Origin: Halorubellus salinus
Lineage (GTDB): Archaea > Halobacteriota > Halobacteria > Halobacteriales > Natrialbaceae
Reading direction: 5' to 3'
Assembly (NCBI RefSeq): GCF_020567525.1
Contig: NZ_JAJCVI010000005.1
Location: forward strand, 124,001-188,000
Length of the DNA: 64,000 nucleotides
Shown here: one piece after another, positions 60,511-64,000 of the stretch
Numbering within the stretch: position 1 is the first letter of the stretch
Layout: each line of letters opens with the position of its first letter
Notes under the pieces: generated by a model
The model's database searches: none
The model's input: the letters and a program-made list of their open reading frames with translations, nothing else
What the model was told of the DNA's origin: nothing
Position numbers and translations under genes: made by a program

Positions 60511-61346
60511 TCCGCGCCCTCCGCGTCGCCGGTGTCGACGTCGCCGTCGTCGGCGTCGACGGTGCTGACGCGCTCGTTCGCGAGGAACGCGCGGAGCCGA
60601 TCGTGGCTCGCCGCGACCTCGCCGATGACGGTGACCGCGGGCGGCTCGATGCCCGCGTCGTCACGGGTCGCTTCGGCCGTGCCGAGCGTGCCGGTGGCGA
60701 CGCGCATGTCCGGCCACGTCGCGCGCTCGACGAGCGCGAGCGGCGTCTCGGGGGCCATGCCGGCGTCGAGCAGCGCCTGCGAGTACTCCGGGAGCTTCCC
60801 GACGCCCATGAGGACGACGAGCGTGCCACCGGTCGCGGCGAGTGCCTCCCAATCGACCGCGGACTCGTCCTTCGTCGGGTCCTCGTGGCCCGTGACGAAC
60901 GAGACGCTGGACGCGTGGTCGCGGTGCGTCACGGGGATGCCAGCGACGCCGACGCCGCCGATGGCCGACGTGACCCCGGGCACGACCTCGAACGGGACCT
61001 CGTTGGCGGCGAGGTGCTCGGCCTCCTCGCCGCCGCGCCCGAACACGAACGGGTCGCCGCCCTTCAACCGGACGACCGTCTTCCCCTGCTCGGCGAGCTC
61101 GACCAGCCGCCTGTTGGTGTACTCCTGGGGCGTCCACTCGCCGCCCGCGCGCTTCCCGACGTCCTCGCACTTGCCCGCCGGGATGGAGTCGAGTATCTCC
61201 GGGCCCGGGAGCTTGTCGTGCAGCACGACGTCCGCGTCGTCGATGACCTCGCGAGCGCGCACCGTCAACAACCCCGGGTCGCCCGGTCCCGAACCGACGA
61301 GGTAGACCGTCCCGACGTCCTCGCTTGCTGGAGCGTCCTCGGGCAT
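60507..61346 (-). CDS. cobA: Uroporphyrinogen-III C-methyltransferase (SUMT)
   Basis: Adds two methyl groups from SAM to uroporphyrinogen III to give precorrin-2, the branch to sirohaem and cobalamin. The 279 residues match single-domain SUMT. Motifs: VYLVGSGPGDPGLLTVRA, LKGGDPFVFGRGGEEAEHL, VVPGVTSAIGGVGVAGIPVT, and LVVLMGVGKL. It starts 3 nt after hemC and overlaps hemD by 4 nt. Confidence 0.95.
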   Translation of the reverse strand: MPEDAPASEDVGTVYLVGSGPGDPGLLTVRAREVIDDADVVLHDKLPGPEILDSIPAGKCEDVGKRAGGEWTPQEYTNRRLVELAEQGKTVVRLKGGDPFVFGRGGEEAEHLAANEVPFEVVPGVTSAIGGVGVAGIPVTHRDHASSVSFVTGHEDPTKDESAVDWEALAATGGTLVVLMGVGKLPEYSQALLDAGMAPETPLALVERATWPDMRVATGTLGTAEATRDDAGIEPPAVTVIGEVAASHDRLRAFLANERVSTVDADDGDVDTGDAEGAE

Positions 61347-61349
61347 CGG

Positions 61350-62474
61350 TCAGTCCTCGCGAGCCTGCGCGACGAGGTCGGCCGCGCCCTGCTCGCGGAG
61401 GTCCGCCGCGAACTCGCGGGCCGCGGTCGCGTGCGATTCGACGGGGAGGTCGCGGGTCTCGACGACGGTCTCTTCGCCGCGCTCGTCGTACACCGCCGCG
61501 GTGACGCTGACGTGCGCGCCCTGCACGACGCCGTACACGCCGATGGGCGCGATACAGCCGCCGTTCAGGCCCGCGAGCACGCTCCGTTCCGCGGTCGTCT
61601 CGACGCGCGTCCGGGCGTGGTCGAGGACGCCGTGGATGGCCTCGCCGACGTCGTCGTCGCGAGCGGTTACCGCGAGCGCGCCCTGGCCCGCAGCGGGGAC
61701 GAACTCGCGGATGGGGAGGCGCTCGGTCTCGACGTGATGCGCGAGCCCGATCCGCTCCAGGCCCGCCTCGGCGAGCACGATGGCGTCGAGCTCGTGGTCG
61801 GGGTCGCGTTCCATCGCGCGGCGCTGCACCTCGCTCAGCGAGTCGAACCACTCCTCGACGCTGCGCTCGTACGTGTACTCCTCGGGGTCGACGTCGACGT
61901 CCTCGGCGTCGATACCGTCGATGTCGCCGCCGGCGTCGCCGCGCTTCTCCGCCTCCACGGCACTCCGGCGCTCGTGCTCGGCCTGGAGGTGCGTCGCGAG
62001 GAGCTTCTCGACGCGCGTGTCGACGTTCCCGCGGAGCGGGACGACGTCGAGGTCCGGGCGCTTCGAGAGCAACTGGGCTTTCCGGCGGAGCGAGCTCGTC
62101 CCGACCGTCGCGCCCTCCGGGAGCTCGTCGAACCCCGCGCCGTCGGGCGTGACGAGCACGTCCCCGGGCGCGGCGCGCTCCGGGATGCCCGCGACGACGA
62201 GGTCGTCCGGGCTGTCCGTCGGCATGTCCTTCATCGAGTGCACGGCCGCGTCCACGTCGCCCGACAGCACCTGCTCGTCGAGCGACCGGACGAACGCACC
62301 GGTCTTCCCGAGGTCCTGGATGAGCTCGTCGCGGACGCGGTCGCCCGCCGTCGAGACCTCCACAAGTTCGACCTCGTACCGGCGGTCCTCCAAGGCCTCC
62401 GCCACCGTCGCCGCCTGCCGGCGCGCGAGGTCCGAGCCACGCGTCGCCAGCCGTATCGTCCCCTTCGTTCGCAT
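61350..62474 (-). CDS. hemC: Hydroxymethylbilane synthase (porphobilinogen deaminase)
   Basis: Joins four porphobilinogen units into hydroxymethylbilane. The 374 residues exceed the bacterial 310. Motifs: IRLATRGSDLARRQAA at the start, SLDEQVLSGDVDAAVHSMKDMPT, GTSSLRRKAQLL, and the dipyrromethane cofactor cysteine region LNGGCIAPIGVYG. An acidic insertion (about 165-230, with VEAEKRGDAGGD and VDVDPEEYTYERS) accounts for the extra length. First of the hemC-cobA-hemD run. Confidence 0.95.
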   Translation of the reverse strand: MRTKGTIRLATRGSDLARRQAATVAEALEDRRYEVELVEVSTAGDRVRDELIQDLGKTGAFVRSLDEQVLSGDVDAAVHSMKDMPTDSPDDLVVAGIPERAAPGDVLVTPDGAGFDELPEGATVGTSSLRRKAQLLSKRPDLDVVPLRGNVDTRVEKLLATHLQAEHERRSAVEAEKRGDAGGDIDGIDAEDVDVDPEEYTYERSVEEWFDSLSEVQRRAMERDPDHELDAIVLAEAGLERIGLAHHVETERLPIREFVPAAGQGALAVTARDDDVGEAIHGVLDHARTRVETTAERSVLAGLNGGCIAPIGVYGVVQGAHVSVTAAVYDERGEETVVETRDLPVESHATAAREFAADLREQGAADLVAQARED

Positions 62475-62558
62475 ATACAGAGTCGTCGGCGGCGCGCGGG
62501 GAAAAGTACGTCCGTTTGCCCGCGCCCACGCGTCACCGTCCCAACCAGACTGGCGGGC

Positions 62559-62963
62559 TCAGGCGTCCGCGGCGACGAACGCCGCGGTCGCGACCACGTA
62601 CCCCACCGCGAGGCCGGCGAACGCGGAGATGGCGAGCGCCGGCGCGTACGCCGCGCCACCCCACGCGAGCGCCACGCCAGCGAGCGCAAAGATCGGCGGC
62701 GGCACGTCGTCCAGCACCGCCTCCGCCTCCGGGATGCGCTCCGCCACGATGGCGCCGATGAGCCCCACGCCACCACCCAGCACCACCGCGACCGGCCGCC
62801 AGAGCCCACCGAAGAACGCCATCCCGACCATCACCACAGCGACCACTCCCACCACCGCGAGCCGATTCGCCGCGAGCGCGCGAACGTTCACGTCCAGACC
62901 CAGCAGGTCGACCGGCTTTCGCGTTGCGGTCCAGTCCAGCGACGCGACGGTGGGTCCACCCAT
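62559..62963 (-). CDS. Small membrane protein within the tetrapyrrole cluster
   Basis: A 134-residue protein beginning MGGPTVASLDWTATRKPVDL with four predicted membrane segments (GVVAVVMVGMAFFGGLW and similar). No family recognised. It lies between hemL and hemC on the same strand, but tetrapyrrole function is not shown. In-frame codons upstream of 62963 have Pro/Arg/Gly-rich, noncoding character. Confidence 0.65.
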   Translation of the reverse strand: MGGPTVASLDWTATRKPVDLLGLDVNVRALAANRLAVVGVVAVVMVGMAFFGGLWRPVAVVLGGGVGLIGAIVAERIPEAEAVLDDVPPPIFALAGVALAWGGAAYAPALAISAFAGLAVGYVVATAAFVAADA

Positions 62964-63256
62964 CGGTCGGGCGCGCGCTGGCGAGCGCGGCCGAACCCCG
63001 GTGAGGCCGGGCGAGCCGAGCCCGCGCGAGGGACGACCGCGCCGGCGACCACCGGGAGCCGGCGCGGGCGTCGGCTGGGGAGGGCGAGGTTGCGGTGCGG
63101 TCGCTGCCGAGGGTTCAAGTGCCAGTCCGCTGCCACAGTCGGCGTGACCTGACCCGGGTCCGCGAGCGACCGAGACGGTTGCGCCCCGCATCGCCGCGAC
63201 CCCCAGAAACCGAGCGCGAGGCCTGCACGCCCCACCACAGCGACCGCCAGACCGCC
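62964..63256 (-). other. Spacer of about 290 nt, nothing recognised
   Basis: Very GC-rich spacer with many CCGG/GCGC runs and short imperfect inverted repeats (for example around 62995-63015). No TATA-like box of note and no supported gene. Confidence 0.5.
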
Positions 63257-64000
63257 CTACAGCGCCTCGCGGTACGCGGCCAGCGTCTCCTCGACGTCCT
63301 CCTCGGTGTGCGCGTACGACACGAACTGGGACTCGTACTGGTTCGCGGTGAGGAACACGCCCCGCTCCTTCATCTCCTGCCAGAACACGCGCTCCCAGCG
63401 CTCCGTATCGCACGCCGCCACGTCCGCCCCGTTCTTCGGGCACACGTCGTAGCGCGGACAGTCCTCGCGCTGCGAACAGCCCGCCTCGCAGTGCCCCTCG
63501 AACCCATCAGGTGCCTCGCGCGTGAACAGCACCTTGAACATCGAATCCGTCCCCACCACCGTGTACTCCGGCGCCTGCTCCCGACAGATCTCAGTCAAGC
63601 CCTCCCGGAGCCGCTCGCCGAGCGCGTTCACGTGCTCGTAGACGTCGTGCTCCGCCGCGTACGTGAGATACGCGTGGCCCGCCGCCATCGTCACCGGATG
63701 CCCCGAGAAGGTCCCGGACTGGAACACCGGCCCGCTCGGCGAGAACTGCTCGATTATCTCCGCGCGCCCACCGATCGCACCAACTGGGAACCCGCCACCG
63801 ATTATCTTCCCGAACGTCGTCACGTCCGGCGTCACCCCGAACTTCCCCTGCGCGCACCCCAATCCACCGACGCGGAACCCCGTGATGACCTCGTCGAACA
63901 CCAACAGCGCGCCGTAGTCGTCACACAGGTCCCGGAGCGTCTCGTGATATCCATCTACGGGCATCACGATGCCCTTGTTCCCGAGGATGGGCTCCGTGAG
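63257..64000 (-). CDS. hemL: Glutamate-1-semialdehyde 2,1-aminomutase (partial)
   Basis: PLP enzyme of the C5 pathway that makes 5-aminolaevulinate; only the C-terminal 247 residues are in the window. At the window edge the frame reads [17 protein letters not shown]; the PLP-binding lysine is in [17 protein letters not shown], followed by [15 protein letters not shown]. Within the C-terminal domain, a Cys-rich stretch ([20 protein letters not shown] plus a Cys further on) is inserted, which bacterial enzymes lack. It heads the tetrapyrrole run. Confidence 0.95.
   Translation of the reverse strand, partial: LTEPILGNKGIVMPVDGYHETLRDLCDDYGALLVFDEVITGFRVGGLGCAQGKFGVTPDVTTFGKIIGGGFPVGAIGGRAEIIEQFSPSGPVFQSGTFSGHPVTMAAGHAYLTYAAEHDVYEHVNALGERLREGLTEICREQAPEYTVVGTDSMFKVLFTREAPDGFEGHCEAGCSQREDCPRYDVCPKNGADVAACDTERWERVFWQEMKERGVFLTANQYESQFVSYAHTEEDVEETLAAYREAL

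Noticed and set aside
1-64000. tRNA or rRNA genes
   Set aside because: No T-loop/acceptor pattern or rRNA segment was noticed by eye; TTCGAA-type strings found were in genes or in operator-like palindromes. A tRNA search program would be needed to exclude them fully.

Overview
The window is a chromosomal stretch of a halophilic archaeon (class Halobacteria). The DNA is very GC-rich. The proteins are strongly acidic, many starts are leaderless ATG/GTG codons lying 25-35 nt behind an archaeal TATA-like box, and secreted proteins carry twin-arginine (Tat) signal peptides with lipoboxes. Marker genes are archaeal: PolD large subunit with an intein, Hef helicase-nuclease, a Bat-type regulator, archaeal-type glycyl-tRNA synthetase and halophilic LDH-like malate dehydrogenase. 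No species can be named from the sequence alone. No rRNA, tRNA, CRISPR array or insertion sequence was found.

Layout. 1-7 kb: a MacB-like ABC exporter (partial), ribose-5-phosphate isomerase, a small DUF1931-type protein, LarB, a GIY-YIG protein, a ferredoxin-like protein and a large LOV/GAF/HTH regulator. 7-17 kb: malate dehydrogenase, a lipoprotein, a zinc-ribbon protein, Hef, the operon CBS protein-glyS-dolichol kinase-like, and two uncharacterised proteins. 17-25 kb: a complete dipeptide/oligopeptide ABC importer (binding protein, B, C, D, F, plus a small membrane protein) whose two ATPases share an unusual inserted domain. 25-36.5 kb: a PPC-domain protein directly followed by PolD DP2, which holds a 180-residue mini-intein; a rubredoxin-like protein; ketopantoate reductase; a flippase-like protein; a sulfatase-superfamily enzyme; NifU-like; PAP2. 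36.5-39.6 kb: a YfbK-like von Willebrand lipoprotein, then a gene-poor stretch of 1.2 kb.

39.6-45.1 kb is a compact sulfur-trafficking island: DsrE-like and TusA on the minus strand; a rhodanese/metallo-beta-lactamase fusion, two half-size YeeE/YedE channels, a tiny membrane protein and TauE/SafE on the plus strand; and an HTH regulator with two close cysteines. Two of its transcription units have near-identical upstream regions carrying an AGTATTGTG motif, which also appears twice more in reverse, suggesting one regulon.

45-56 kb: membrane proteins, an orphan PstS, a RecJ-like DHH enzyme, a DUF2332-type protein, a frameshifted pseudogene and a hybrid sensor kinase. 55.4-59.8 kb: an ABC-2 exporter, an HxlR-like regulator and two NAD(P)-binding proteins, with shared TTCGAA-centred sites that point to control by the HxlR-like protein. 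59.8-64 kb: a tetrapyrrole gene run (hemD, uroporphyrinogen-III methyltransferase, hemC, a small membrane protein, hemL partial).

Several intergenic spacers hold two to three copies of unrelated 19-39 bp tandem repeats.
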